Shown: piece after piece, positions 46,883 to 55,616 of the stretch
How positions within the stretch are numbered: position 1 is the stretch's first letter
How the letters are laid out: each line of letters opens with the position of its first letter
Assembly (NCBI GenBank): GCA_902826835.1
Contig: CADEGH010000005.1
Location: forward strand, 200,365 to 264,364
DNA from: an uncultured bacterium
GTDB lineage: Bacteria > Planctomycetota > GCA-002687715
Direction of reading: 5' to 3'
Length of the DNA: 64,000 nt
Translations under genes and position numbers: made by a program
Notes under the pieces: generated by a model
What the model was told of the DNA's origin: nothing
The model's input: only the letters and a program-made list of their open reading frames with translations
Databases searched by the model: none

Positions 46883-47431
46883 TCAGCGCGGGCTTTCCTC
46901 GCCGAGTCGCAAGAGGCGGGTGATCTCGGCGGCGTTTTGGCCGGTGCGTTCGGCGTAACGAGCCCGCACGTCGGGGGGAAGGAGGGCCAGGATTCGGCCT
47001 TCTTGACGATCTTCTTCCACGACTCGCGCTGCCGGGTCGGCGGGTAGTGGCGACTCGGCAAAGGCGGCCCTTTGGCGCAGGATTTCCGCGGCGAGTTCGG
47101 GGGTGGCCCCCAGGTCGATCCAGGCTTGTCGCAAGGCCAGCGTCTCGCCTTCGGTGAGGCGGCCCTGGTGTTTGGCCACGACGCTGCCCAGCCCACCGCT
47201 CAGGTAATAGCCCCCGAGTCCGGCGGCGCCGATGGCCAGCAGCACGGCCGCCGCGCGGCGCCCGAGGGCGGGGGCGAACCAGCGAAGCCGGGGTGCCGCG
47301 GCGTTCCCGCGGGCCAAAACCGCCCGGTAAGTGCGGTCGGCCAGACCCGTGGGGGTTGGCTCGTCGCGCAGCGCGGCGAGCCAGGGCTCGAGGCGATCAG
47401 GGGAGCGGTCTTTGGGAGTGGAGTGCTGCAT
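46883..47431 (-). CDS. Putative anti-sigma factor with one transmembrane helix
   Basis: This 182-residue protein starts with a soluble N-terminal part (about 1-48), one transmembrane helix (about 58-80, AAAVLLAIGAAGLGGYYLSGG) and a periplasmic helical part (about 85-182) rich in Glu, Arg and Leu, resembling the heavy-metal sensor/CpxP-type helices. It starts 12 bases after the ECF sigma gene, the usual arrangement for a sigma/anti-sigma pair. No zinc-binding anti-sigma (ZAS) motif was found. Confidence 0.65.
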   Translation of the reverse strand: MQHSTPKDRSPDRLEPWLAALRDEPTPTGLADRTYRAVLARGNAAAPRLRWFAPALGRRAAAVLLAIGAAGLGGYYLSGGLGSVVAKHQGRLTEGETLALRQAWIDLGATPELAAEILRQRAAFAESPLPADPAARVVEEDRQEGRILALLPPDVRARYAERTGQNAAEITRLLRLGEESPR

Positions 47432-47443
47432 AGGCGGTTGGTT

Positions 47444-48055
47444 TCAGGGGTCGAGGAGACCCGCGGTTTCGAGCTCCACGCGCAGGCGCTCTCGGGCCCG
47501 GAAGAGTCGGCTCTCCACGGTCCCGATCGCGACGTTCAGCACGCGGGCAATTTCGTCGTAGGCGAGTCCATCGATCTCGCGCAGGATCAACACGGCACTG
47601 AACTTCTCGGGCAGGCGTCCGATGGCTTGTCGTACCTGGTCCTTGAGATCGCGGCGGCGCAGTGATTCGGCCGGTTCGTCGCGATCGTCGGCGACCCCTT
47701 GGGCCGCGGGTTCGTCGAGTTCTGCCTCGCGCCCGTAATGGCGCCGCTTCCGATAGTCATGGGCGGTGTTGATCGCCACCCGGTAGAGCCAGGTGAAGAA
47801 GGCGGAATCCTCGCGCCAAGAACCGAGCTTCGTGTGAACTTTGTAAAAGACCTCTTGGACGACGTCTTCAGCCTCGTCTTGACCTCGGACGTAACTCCGC
47901 ACGAGCCGGAAAACGCGGCCGGAGAACTGCTCGACGATCGCCCGAAACGCCTCCAGGTCGCCCGCCTTGGCCCGCTTCGCGAGGACGGTGTCCTCGGGGA
48001 GCGGCACGGCTTCGAGCTTGGGGCTCATGGGAAGGGCATGGGCAAGTGCGTTCAT
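47444..48055 (-). CDS. ECF (RpoE-like) RNA polymerase sigma factor
   Basis: This 203-residue extracytoplasmic-function sigma factor has region 2 (about 30-100: FRAIVEQFSGRVFRLVRSYV, EDVVQEVFYKV and FFTWLYRVAINTAHDY) and region 4 (about 140-195: LPEKFSAVLILREIDGLAYDEIARVLNVAIGTVESRLFRARERL). ATG 48055 is chosen; a second ATG at 48028 would shorten the leader. The gene is followed by a membrane protein that looks like its anti-sigma factor, then by the GspL/GspM-like genes. Confidence 0.92.
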   Translation of the reverse strand: MNALAHALPMSPKLEAVPLPEDTVLAKRAKAGDLEAFRAIVEQFSGRVFRLVRSYVRGQDEAEDVVQEVFYKVHTKLGSWREDSAFFTWLYRVAINTAHDYRKRRHYGREAELDEPAAQGVADDRDEPAESLRRRDLKDQVRQAIGRLPEKFSAVLILREIDGLAYDEIARVLNVAIGTVESRLFRARERLRVELETAGLLDP

Positions 48056-48126
48056 GGTCGTCACTCGCTTGGACCACTTCCGGACGGCCATTCTTCCCGG
48101 CGGTCCCCGGTCGGATTGCGCCCGGC

Positions 48127-49347
48127 TTAGATCAGGTGGCCCATTTTTTCGCGTTTGGTTCGCAAGTAGCGCTCGTTGTTCGGGTTAGGAGCAACGATGA
48201 GGGGGAGTCGCTCCACGATGTCCAGGCCGTATCCGGCGAGGGCGCTGCGCTTGGTCGGATTGTTGGTGAGGAGGCGGATTTGGCGGATGCCGAGGTCAAA
48301 CAGGATTGACGCGCCGGTGCCGTAGTTGCGGTGATCGGGGAGGAATCCCAGGGCCCGGTTGGCCTCGACGGTGTCCAAGCCCGCGTCCTGCAAGGCGTAG
48401 GCCTTCATCTTGTTGAGGAGGCCGATGCCCCGGCCTTCCTGGCGCATGTAGAGCAGGAATCCATGCTGTTCTTGAGCGAGCATGGCCATGGCGGCATCGA
48501 GTTGGGGCCCACAGTCGCAGCGGCGAGAGCCGAACACATCTCCGGTCAGGCACTCGGAATGGACACGTCCCAACACGGGAGTGGAGATCGCCGGGGCGGC
48601 CCCGTCTCCCGCCGGGACTTCGATTCCCCGTGTGAGGGCCAGGTGGGATGAGGAGTCATAGGGCGAGGTGTAGATGTGGAGCGAGAACTCGCCGTACTCG
48701 GTCGGAAGCGGAATCGTGGTTTCCCGCTTCACGATCCGCTCGTGCTGGCGCCGGTAGCGCACGAGATCTTCGATGCAGCCGATCTTGAGGTTCCATTTTG
48801 CGGCGAAGCGCTCGAGATCGGGGAGTCGCGAGCAACTCCCGTCCTCGTTCAAGATCTCCATGATCACCGAGGCGGGACGAAGTCCAGCCAAACGAAGGAG
48901 GTCGGTCGAGCCCTCGGTTTGGCCAGGCCGCACGAGGACTCCGCCGGGTCGGGCCCGGAGCGGATGGACGTGGCCGGGGCGCACGAGGTCGCGGGGGGTC
49001 GCTGCGGGGTTGGCGGCGGCTGCGATCGTCCGCGCCCGGTCGGCGGCGGAGATTCCGGTCGTGACGCCCTCGGCGGCCTCGATCGTGACCGTGAACGCGG
49101 TTCCGAACCGGTTGGTGGACTCCGATGCCTGGAGCTCGAGGCCGAGTTGGTCGCAGATTTCGCTCGTCAAAGCGAGGCACAGCTCGCCGCGCGCCTCCCG
49201 GATCAGGAAGTTGACTTTGTCGGGGGTGACCGCGGATGCCGCAAAGACCAGGTCACCCTCGTTTTCGCGATCCTCGTCGTCCACGAGAATGATCATCCGG
49301 CCGGCGGAGAGCTCTTCGATCAGGACAGGAACGGGGCTCATCGGCAT
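48127..49347 (-). CDS. ribBA: Bifunctional RibBA (DHBP synthase / GTP cyclohydrolase II), RibB domain variant
   Basis: This 406-residue protein catalyses the two entry reactions of riboflavin synthesis. The N-terminal DHBP synthase domain (about 1-200) has DDEDRENEGDLVFAA, and the C-terminal GTP cyclohydrolase II domain (about 205-406) has SECLTGDVFGSRRCDCGPQ (zinc cysteines) and RQEGRGIGLLNK. In the RibB half the first metal-binding His motif is intact (RPGHVHPLRA), but where E. coli RibB has RGGHTEA this protein has RPGQTEG, so the second His is Gln. No FMN riboswitch was seen upstream. ATG 49347 is divergent from the next gene. Confidence 0.92.
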   Translation of the reverse strand: MPMSPVPVLIEELSAGRMIILVDDEDRENEGDLVFAASAVTPDKVNFLIREARGELCLALTSEICDQLGLELQASESTNRFGTAFTVTIEAAEGVTTGISAADRARTIAAAANPAATPRDLVRPGHVHPLRARPGGVLVRPGQTEGSTDLLRLAGLRPASVIMEILNEDGSCSRLPDLERFAAKWNLKIGCIEDLVRYRRQHERIVKRETTIPLPTEYGEFSLHIYTSPYDSSSHLALTRGIEVPAGDGAAPAISTPVLGRVHSECLTGDVFGSRRCDCGPQLDAAMAMLAQEQHGFLLYMRQEGRGIGLLNKMKAYALQDAGLDTVEANRALGFLPDHRNYGTGASILFDLGIRQIRLLTNNPTKRSALAGYGLDIVERLPLIVAPNPNNERYLRTKREKMGHLI

Positions 49348-49459
49348 CGTGCGCACTCCAAGCTTCGGCCTCGGGCAGCCGGCCATCGTAGCAGTGGGCC
49401 GAGAGCGGGCTATCATCCCGCCCCGCCTGGCCGACCTGGGCGGTCTGCTTGGGACTTCT

Positions 49460-50158
49460 ATGCTCGAATTGCCCCCGATTTTCTTGGCCGTGGCCTTTGG
49501 TTTTCTGCATGCGCTCGTGCCCTGTGCCCATTCTTGGCCGATGCTCCTGCCGTTTGTGGGACGCGGACGGGGCGTGGCCAAACCCGCCCTCCTGTTCGGG
49601 GCCGGGGTCATGCTGGCCAGCGCGATGGCGGGGGCCCTCATAGGGACCGTGGTCGATACGGTTCCGCCCACGCTGCAGCATCGGGCGGAGGAAATCACCG
49701 GCATCATTCTCGTGGTGCTGGGAGTCGTGATCGCGGTGCGGCCCAGGCATGGTCACCTCGGGCACATGCACGGGGCCTGCGCGCCCGACGAGGGGCCCAA
49801 ATGCGGCCACTCGCGTCACGAGCCGCGGCGCTTCGCCAAGCTCGGGGCGGGACTCAGTCTGTTCTTGCTCGGCTTCATCAACCTCACGATTCCCTGCTGG
49901 ACCAACTTGTCGGTGGTTTCGCTCTCGCTGTCGAGCCACGGAGTCTGGGAGGGCTTGGTGCTCTTCTTGGCCTACGGTGGCGCAACCACCGTCACCATGG
50001 TGTTCATTCTTTGGCTCGCGGAACGCGGGTACCACCTCTTAGAACGGCTGCGCGGCGGCGTTTCCGAGGCCCGTCTCGTGCGCGCGTCCGGCGTGTTCCT
50101 GGTACTCTGCGGGCTGTCTTTGGTTTTCCATTGGCATTCCCACAGCCACCCGCACTGA
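49460..50158 (+). CDS. His-rich membrane transporter of the UreH/RcnA-like type
   Basis: This 232-residue protein has about six hydrophobic helices. Two Pro-Cys motifs, HALVPCAHSWPMLLPF in the first helix and GFINLTIPCWTNLSVV in the fourth, are typical of the LysE/DsbD/UreH-like transporter superfamily. A His-rich loop (RHGHLGHMHGACAPDEGP and CGHSRHE, about 95-115) and a His-rich C-terminus (HWHSHSHPH) suggest metal transport, as in RcnA or HupE/UreJ proteins that move nickel or cobalt. It starts 112 bases from divergent ribBA and 4 bases before rsgA. Confidence 0.8.
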   Translation: MLELPPIFLAVAFGFLHALVPCAHSWPMLLPFVGRGRGVAKPALLFGAGVMLASAMAGALIGTVVDTVPPTLQHRAEEITGIILVVLGVVIAVRPRHGHLGHMHGACAPDEGPKCGHSRHEPRRFAKLGAGLSLFLLGFINLTIPCWTNLSVVSLSLSSHGVWEGLVLFLAYGGATTVTMVFILWLAERGYHLLERLRGGVSEARLVRASGVFLVLCGLSLVFHWHSHSHPH

Positions 50159-50161
50159 CAG

Positions 50162-51100
50162 ATGAACCCTCAGCGAACCGAATCGAGTCCTCAGGTTCGC
50201 GGCATCGTGCTTCGATTCCAACGGAAGTCCGCGCTCGTCCGATCGGGAGAGGCCGAGTTCCAGTGTGCGCTGCGGAAGGGGCTGTTCCGCGACCTCGGCC
50301 GCTGGTCGAACCCCATCGCGGTGGGGGACCAAGTCGTCCTCGAAGAAGTGCGCGACGGGGGAGGGGTCATCGTGCAGGTGCTCCCGCGGCGGAGCCACTT
50401 GTCGCGAGTGCGTCCGGAAGCGCGGGACGAGCAGATCATCGTCGCCAATGCCGATCTCTTGGTCGCGATGGTCGCCGCTGCGGATCCGACGTTTCGCCCT
50501 CGGCTCTTCGATCGTCTGCTGGTCGCGGCGCATCGAGGGTCGATGCCCTGCCTCCTGCTCGTGACCAAAGCCGATCTCGCGGCCGATCGTGCCCCGCTCC
50601 TCGCGGCGGCGGCCCGCTATCGCGCCCTCGGGGTCGAGTTCCTCCTGACGAGTCTTTTGACCAAGGAAGGTCTGCCGGAAGTCGCGCGGGCGTTCGCCGG
50701 TCGGGTGGTGGTGGTCGCCGGGCAATCGGGAGTGGGGAAATCCTCCCTTCTCAATCATTTGTACGCGGGGTTAGGCCAGGCGACTCAGGAGATCAGCTCC
50801 AAGTGGGGGAAGGGTTGCCACACCACCACCTCGGCGGCGTGGTTCAGCACTCCGGACGGAGGTGCGGTGATCGATACGCCCGGGGTGCGCTCGTTTGCGA
50901 TCCAGGGCCTGGAGGCGGTCGAAGTGGCCGAGGCGTTTCCCGAGATCTGGGCCGAGCGTGTGCACTGCCGCTTCGGAACCTGCACTCACGATCATGAGCC
51001 GGGGTGTGGAGTCAAGGCGGCGGCGTCGGCCGGACGAGTCAGCCCGGAGCGTCTCGATAGCTACCAGCGCATCATCCATGGTTTGGATGAGGACGAATGA
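50162..51100 (+). CDS. rsgA: Ribosome small subunit-dependent GTPase RsgA
   Basis: This 312-residue circularly permuted GTPase helps mature the 30S subunit. It has an N-terminal OB-fold (about 8-75), the permuted G4 motif TKADLA, then G1 GQSGVGKSSL (about 186-195), a G2/switch region GKGCHTTT, G3 DTPGVRSF and the C-terminal zinc knuckle C-x5-C-x-H-x5-C (CRFGTCTHDHEPGC). The ATG lies 4 bases after the stop of the transporter, so they are probably co-transcribed. Confidence 0.95.
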   Translation: MNPQRTESSPQVRGIVLRFQRKSALVRSGEAEFQCALRKGLFRDLGRWSNPIAVGDQVVLEEVRDGGGVIVQVLPRRSHLSRVRPEARDEQIIVANADLLVAMVAAADPTFRPRLFDRLLVAAHRGSMPCLLLVTKADLAADRAPLLAAAARYRALGVEFLLTSLLTKEGLPEVARAFAGRVVVVAGQSGVGKSSLLNHLYAGLGQATQEISSKWGKGCHTTTSAAWFSTPDGGAVIDTPGVRSFAIQGLEAVEVAEAFPEIWAERVHCRFGTCTHDHEPGCGVKAAASAGRVSPERLDSYQRIIHGLDEDE

Positions 51101-51305
51101 CGCGAGGCCGATGCCCAGCGATGGTGGGCTGCGTCCGTGGTTGTCACCGCGAAGGAACCGTGCCGAACCCGGCCGTGTCCTTGCCGACGGGACGGTAGCG
51201 AGCGGAGTTGGCTCGCGGATGTCGGGCCAGTGATGGAACCCGGGGTGAGCCAGCGCCGCGCCGCGCCCGATCGAGAATTCCTGCTTCCTTCGGTAGCGTT
51301 CCCCC

Positions 51306-51713
51306 ATGCGGCTGCATCTCGTCGTCGAGGTCTTGGGCACATTGGGGGCGGTGGCGGTACTCGCCCTCTCGCTCTACCTCTCTCCCGACGCGCGGGGTTT
51401 CGGCACGCACGAGGGCCTGGGGCTCCCGGCCTGTGGCTACCTGCAGCGGAGCGGGCGCCCCTGTTTGAGCTGCGGCCTGACCACATCGTTTTCCAATTGT
51501 GTCCGCGGTCGACTCCCCTCGGCATGGCGGGCCAACCCCGCTGGCCTCCCACTTTTTTTCGTGACGCTGCTCTTGCCGTGGTGGCTCGTTCGATCGTGGT
51601 GGACCAAGCGGGATCCGTTCCGCTTTCTCGACGGCCGCATGACTCGTTGGATTCCGCTGTTCCTTCTCCTCGCGCTGCTCGTGAGTTGGGTCGCGCGGGG
51701 TGGGCTCGGCTGA
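51306..51713 (+). CDS. DUF2752 family membrane protein
   Basis: This 135-residue protein has hydrophobic segments (about 5-25, 78-97, 113-131) and the DUF2752 hallmark after a Cys, PACGYLQRSGRPCLSCGLTTS, where the Pro-Cys-x-x-Cys-Gly-x-Thr part is diagnostic. The family's function is unknown. The 205 bases between rsgA and this gene show no other gene. It converges with the next. Confidence 0.85.
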   Translation: MRLHLVVEVLGTLGAVAVLALSLYLSPDARGFGTHEGLGLPACGYLQRSGRPCLSCGLTTSFSNCVRGRLPSAWRANPAGLPLFFVTLLLPWWLVRSWWTKRDPFRFLDGRMTRWIPLFLLLALLVSWVARGGLG

Positions 51714-51770
51714 TCCGACGCCCGCCCCGGCTACGAACCGAGACGACATGCCGCCGCCGCGGAAGCGGGG

Positions 51771-52562
51771 TCACTCGGGCGGAAGCTCCGACGCCGGGAA
51801 ACTCCACCGGAGCGACTGGACGGAGTAGGCACCGCGGCCCTCGGGATCCAAGAATCCCGGCGAGGATCCGAGTGTGATCAGTTCCTTCATCGCCGCCTCC
51901 GGCGCCCGGATCTGGCTGACCTTGGCGACGCACTCCTCGAGGGAAATTCCAAGGGCGCGCGCCGGGAAGCGGCGTCGTTCCGCGGCGCTGGAAGGCATCG
52001 AGTCCGCGGTGATCTGGAGTTCGGCCGAATCTGGAAACCACGGTGATGCCTTTGTCGTCAACTCCGAGAGCCACGCCCAAACTCGGGCCTCGGGCGCCTC
52101 GCCGCGTTTCCATTTCTTGCTCGCATCGTCATAGACTGCAACGCGCAACTTCGGCTCAATTCCGGGACCTGAGGCGAACGCGGCGAGGGTGTCGGCGAGC
52201 AGCCGGTTGACCGCCGCGAGCCGCAGCCTCGTCTCGACCGCATGGTCGGCTTGGGCACCGGCGCGCGCGTAGAGGACCTGGTTGCCGCGCAAGCTCGCCA
52301 CCGCATTTCCGAACCGGGCCACCCGCGGATCCGCCGCGTTCCATTCCACCAGCCACAACTGATCGAGGACGCGCCGCGGACGATCCGGCGGTGGAATCTC
52401 CACCAACTCCTGGCGGTTGCGCAGCGTGCGTTGCGCTTGCCCCTCGGGGGAGCTCATCTTGTCGCGCTCTTTCCACGCGTCGACCGCGGGGTCCATGAGA
52501 CCGGCCAAGAGGTAGATGAGACCTCCCACCAGAAACACCACGAGTACACCGATCTTCCACAC
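51771..52562 (-). CDS. Hypothetical membrane-anchored protein
   Basis: This 263-residue protein has one N-terminal transmembrane helix (about 3-22) followed by a hydrophilic periplasmic part (about 25-263) rich in Arg and Ala. The middle helix-rich part (about 95-135) and LRVAVYDDASKKWKRGEAP give no family match. It stands alone between DUF2752 and a secreted protein. Function unknown. Confidence 0.65.
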   Translation of the reverse strand: MWKIGVLVVFLVGGLIYLLAGLMDPAVDAWKERDKMSSPEGQAQRTLRNRQELVEIPPPDRPRRVLDQLWLVEWNAADPRVARFGNAVASLRGNQVLYARAGAQADHAVETRLRLAAVNRLLADTLAAFASGPGIEPKLRVAVYDDASKKWKRGEAPEARVWAWLSELTTKASPWFPDSAELQITADSMPSSAAERRRFPARALGISLEECVAKVSQIRAPEAAMKELITLGSSPGFLDPEGRGAYSVQSLRWSFPASELPPE

Positions 52563-52683
52563 CCTCTGAATGTACCAGCCAGAGCGCGGCGGGAGCCTCG
52601 GACCTGGACCGGATCCCCAGGTGGCGAGGCGCCGGCCGCGCCTCAGTGCCCGAAGGGCCCGGCCGCCGGGCGATGCCCCAGTT

Positions 52684-53928
52684 TCACGGCAGGACGGTCC
52701 AAGCCGCGGGAGCGGACAAGTTCAGGTTGGCGACGGTGATCGCTTGGACGACGCCGCTCATCGAGGGGGGGAAGCCCGCAACATCAAAGGAATAACGGGC
52801 GGTTCCGGTGGCGTCAGCGGCTACGCGCAGCGTCGGATCTTGGAGGCTGATCCAAAAGAAGGGATCACCCACATTGAGGGCTACGAAGGGGAATCCGATC
52901 GCGTTGGCGATGGGAAAGCCCGACCCCAGGGCGTCGCTCGGGGCTGACGCCACCAATTGAAGGACGGTGCCGGGCGTGAGCCGCTCGGCAGAAATCGCGA
53001 TGACGCCGCCGGCCGCACTGGACGCCGCACTCGGGTTGATGCGGAGGATCGGCGCTCCGTAGTTGGTTCCGAAAGCGAGGGCATCGAAGGTCGGAGGCGA
53101 CGACCACGCGGCGGCCAAAGGATCGAAGGAGCCTCCCGCGATTGTAGGCAGGCTTCCTCCCTGGGCCGACGAGACGATTCGGCCGCGCAGAGCTTGACTC
53201 GTGCTTCCGGAAGTGAGCCACAGGTCTTGCGGCCCGCCGTCTGGATCCATCTCCAGGCCAACCACATCGACCACCGAAGTCACGGAGGTCCCGAGTGCTT
53301 GGTTGAACACCGCCGCCACCTGAGCTTGGGTGAACTGGATGACCGCGAAGCTCTGGCCGGGGTCGAGGCGGAACACCGTCTGTTCGTCGAGGGTGGTTGC
53401 CCCGCCGTTTTGGGCAATCAACGCGGGCGAGGCGGTAACTTCGTCGTCCTCAAAACTGAAGTAGATCTCCCCGCCGGCTCCGATCGCGAGGGCGTCGACA
53501 TCGACCGTGGAGGTGCTCGTCGCCAGGGCCAGGTTGTCTTCGGTCCAGGGGATGAGCACATTGCCGGTTCCGTCGAACCGAAAGAGGTCGCCATCGCGGA
53601 TGACCGTGCCGTCCTTCAAGCTGAAGTTGGTGGCCACCGAGAAGGTCCAGGTGCGAAAGTCGGTGACATTCCCGATGTCCAAGGCGTCGAGGTTCGAAAT
53701 GGGATCGTCGAGGAGTCCGTCTTGGTCGCGATCGAGTAGGAGCGCGTTCCAGGTCTCGATGGGCAAGACGGCTCGGACGGAGCCGCCGCCCGAGAATCCC
53801 CAAACCTCTTCCTTCTTGACGTCTCCGAACGAGGCGACTTGATCGGCCAAGACCGAGACCATGACCTCCTGAGCGGTCGCGGCAGAAGGAGCAAGCAGAC
53901 ACAAAAGCACCATGAAGCGAGCGAGCAT
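52684..53928 (-). CDS. Secreted hypothetical protein
   Basis: This 414-residue protein begins with a signal peptide (about 1-19, LLAPSAATA). The mature part is a long beta-rich region with GSVRAVLPIETWNALLLDRDQDGLLDDP (Asp-rich, calcium-type turn) and ends in a block, VADATGTARYSFDVAGFPPSM and ITVANLNLSAPAAWTVLP, of the type seen at the end of many planctomycete secreted proteins. No enzyme motif was found. The start ATG 53928 is preferred over 53970 because the signal begins immediately there. Confidence 0.75.
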   Translation of the reverse strand: MLARFMVLLCLLAPSAATAQEVMVSVLADQVASFGDVKKEEVWGFSGGGSVRAVLPIETWNALLLDRDQDGLLDDPISNLDALDIGNVTDFRTWTFSVATNFSLKDGTVIRDGDLFRFDGTGNVLIPWTEDNLALATSTSTVDVDALAIGAGGEIYFSFEDDEVTASPALIAQNGGATTLDEQTVFRLDPGQSFAVIQFTQAQVAAVFNQALGTSVTSVVDVVGLEMDPDGGPQDLWLTSGSTSQALRGRIVSSAQGGSLPTIAGGSFDPLAAAWSSPPTFDALAFGTNYGAPILRINPSAASSAAGGVIAISAERLTPGTVLQLVASAPSDALGSGFPIANAIGFPFVALNVGDPFFWISLQDPTLRVAADATGTARYSFDVAGFPPSMSGVVQAITVANLNLSAPAAWTVLP

Positions 53929-54085
53929 CCAAACCCCCAAGGGTCGATTGACCCAGCCGTCGGGCGGCACTACTCAGACTCGCGCCGGAGGGGGGGAGCG
54001 TCGGAACTCGGCGGGGAGAGCGCTTTTGTGGGGTGGCCCGGAGGGAATCGCGGGCCCACTCACGGCCCGGTCAACCGGAATCCTC

Positions 54086-55594
54086 TCACTTCGTCGCGAA
54101 GTACTGGCGCTTCTTCAGGCTGAACAGCCGCTCGTCGGCTTCGAGCTCGATCTTGCGGGCCGCGCTCACCTCCGCGAACCACTTGGTCATGAGCTGAGTT
54201 TCATACTGTTCGCGGATGTACTCCTGGTAGCGGTCGATCTTCCAATCCGGCTCCTGCTTGGCGGCGGGATTGTTGACCTCTTCCAGTTTGATGACGTGCC
54301 AGCCGAAGCTGCTCTGCACCGGGCCGGTGAGCTCGCCAACTTTTTCCATCGACCAGACGGCGTTTTGGAAAGCGGGGTCGAGTCCGCCACCCCACTGCTT
54401 GATCGCGGCGGCGAGGCGTCCCTTGCCCTTGGCGGTGACGGTGTCCTCGCTGTAGGTCTCAGCCAGCCACCCGAAGTCCACGCCCTCCTGGAGTTTCCGC
54501 AGCGCTTCCTTCGCGGACGATTCGGCGGCAGCGCGTTGCTCGGTGGGCAGCGGCAGGCCGGTGACTTCGTCGGTGGTTCGGAAGAGCACGTGGCTGACCT
54601 TCTTGGTCTTGCCGAGGAAGAACGACTTGTTGTCGGCGAGGAACTGGTCGAGTTGCTCTTGAGTGAGGTTCACGCCGGTGATGCGCTTCCAAGCCTGGAT
54701 GCGGCGCCAGCGCTCCATTTCCTTCTCGGCCGTGCTCCCGGTCGCCCGCAGGATCTGCTCCCACGAAAACGGGGGCGGGTAAACGGTGCGCATGTGCGCG
54801 GCCCAAGTGGCCACTTCCTCTTCCGTCACGGTGACGTTTTTCGCCTTCATCTCCGACTCGAGGATGCGCCGCTCGATCGCTTCTTTGCGAGCGTCGGTCA
54901 TGCCGGAGAGTTTCACGAGGCCCATGAGGAAGTCGAGGGCTTCGCTCGCCCCGACGAGGATCTCGTTACCCGTGGTCTTGTCCACGATTTGCGCCACCGT
55001 GCCAGCGGCCGGCGCCGGATTGGCGCCCCGGATGCGGCGATCGTAGTTGTCGGTCGCCGTCTTCATGAAGAACTGGAGCAGCATCGTGTTCGTCTGGTTG
55101 GTGCGCTGATCCTCGGGGATGTTTTGTGCAGTCCAAAACAGCTTCTTCCAGGCGCGGGTGGCGCGGGCGTTGGAGCGCAGGTGGGTCATCGAGGTCGAAC
55201 CTTCCCGTTCGATGTCCTCGAGAGTTTTCCCGGGCGCCATCTGCGCGAGCATGCCGTTCAGCTCGTCGACGATGTCCTCGTCCGTGAGGGCGACTTTCGC
55301 CTTCTGCAATTCGAGCTCGGCGATCTTGCCCATCACGAGGGCGGTCACCCCGGTGGTGAAGTTCTGGTCCAGGATGATCTTGAGGATGTCGGAGGCCGGG
55401 ATGGGCACCCCATCGACCGATGCCACCGGGTCGGTGGGCAGTTCAGGCAGGAAGACGAGGGGCGGCAGGATCACCGGCCCGCTCGGCGCCGTGGGGGTCC
55501 CGAGGGGGAGGGCTTGGGAGCCAGCCTGGGCAAAAGCACCCGCTCCCAGAACTGCCAACAAACACACGGCCAGGCCAAAGCGCAAAGACTGCAT
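54086..55594 (-). CDS. Periplasmic parvulin-type peptidyl-prolyl isomerase (SurA/PpiC-like)
   Basis: This 502-residue protein has a signal peptide (about 1-23, GAGAFAQ), a SurA-like N-terminal chaperone helix bundle (about 45-300; VASVDGVPIPASDILKIIL and NGMLAQMAP) and a parvulin domain (about 325-445) with VSHVLFRTTDE, DFGWLAETYSEDTVTAKGKG and the closing GPVQSSFGWHVIKLEEV. Such enzymes help outer-membrane proteins fold. ATG 55594 is chosen since the signal begins there; the open frame extends to 55780 but the extra part overlaps the next gene. Confidence 0.92.
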   Translation of the reverse strand: MQSLRFGLAVCLLAVLGAGAFAQAGSQALPLGTPTAPSGPVILPPLVFLPELPTDPVASVDGVPIPASDILKIILDQNFTTGVTALVMGKIAELELQKAKVALTDEDIVDELNGMLAQMAPGKTLEDIEREGSTSMTHLRSNARATRAWKKLFWTAQNIPEDQRTNQTNTMLLQFFMKTATDNYDRRIRGANPAPAAGTVAQIVDKTTGNEILVGASEALDFLMGLVKLSGMTDARKEAIERRILESEMKAKNVTVTEEEVATWAAHMRTVYPPPFSWEQILRATGSTAEKEMERWRRIQAWKRITGVNLTQEQLDQFLADNKSFFLGKTKKVSHVLFRTTDEVTGLPLPTEQRAAAESSAKEALRKLQEGVDFGWLAETYSEDTVTAKGKGRLAAAIKQWGGGLDPAFQNAVWSMEKVGELTGPVQSSFGWHVIKLEEVNNPAAKQEPDWKIDRYQEYIREQYETQLMTKWFAEVSAARKIELEADERLFSLKKRQYFATK

Positions 55595-55616
55595 GAAACC
55601 GTCTCCGGAGGCGAAC

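Noticed and set aside
49348..49459. Possible FMN riboswitch upstream of ribBA
   Set aside because: None of the conserved RFN-element segments is present in the 112-base divergent gap.
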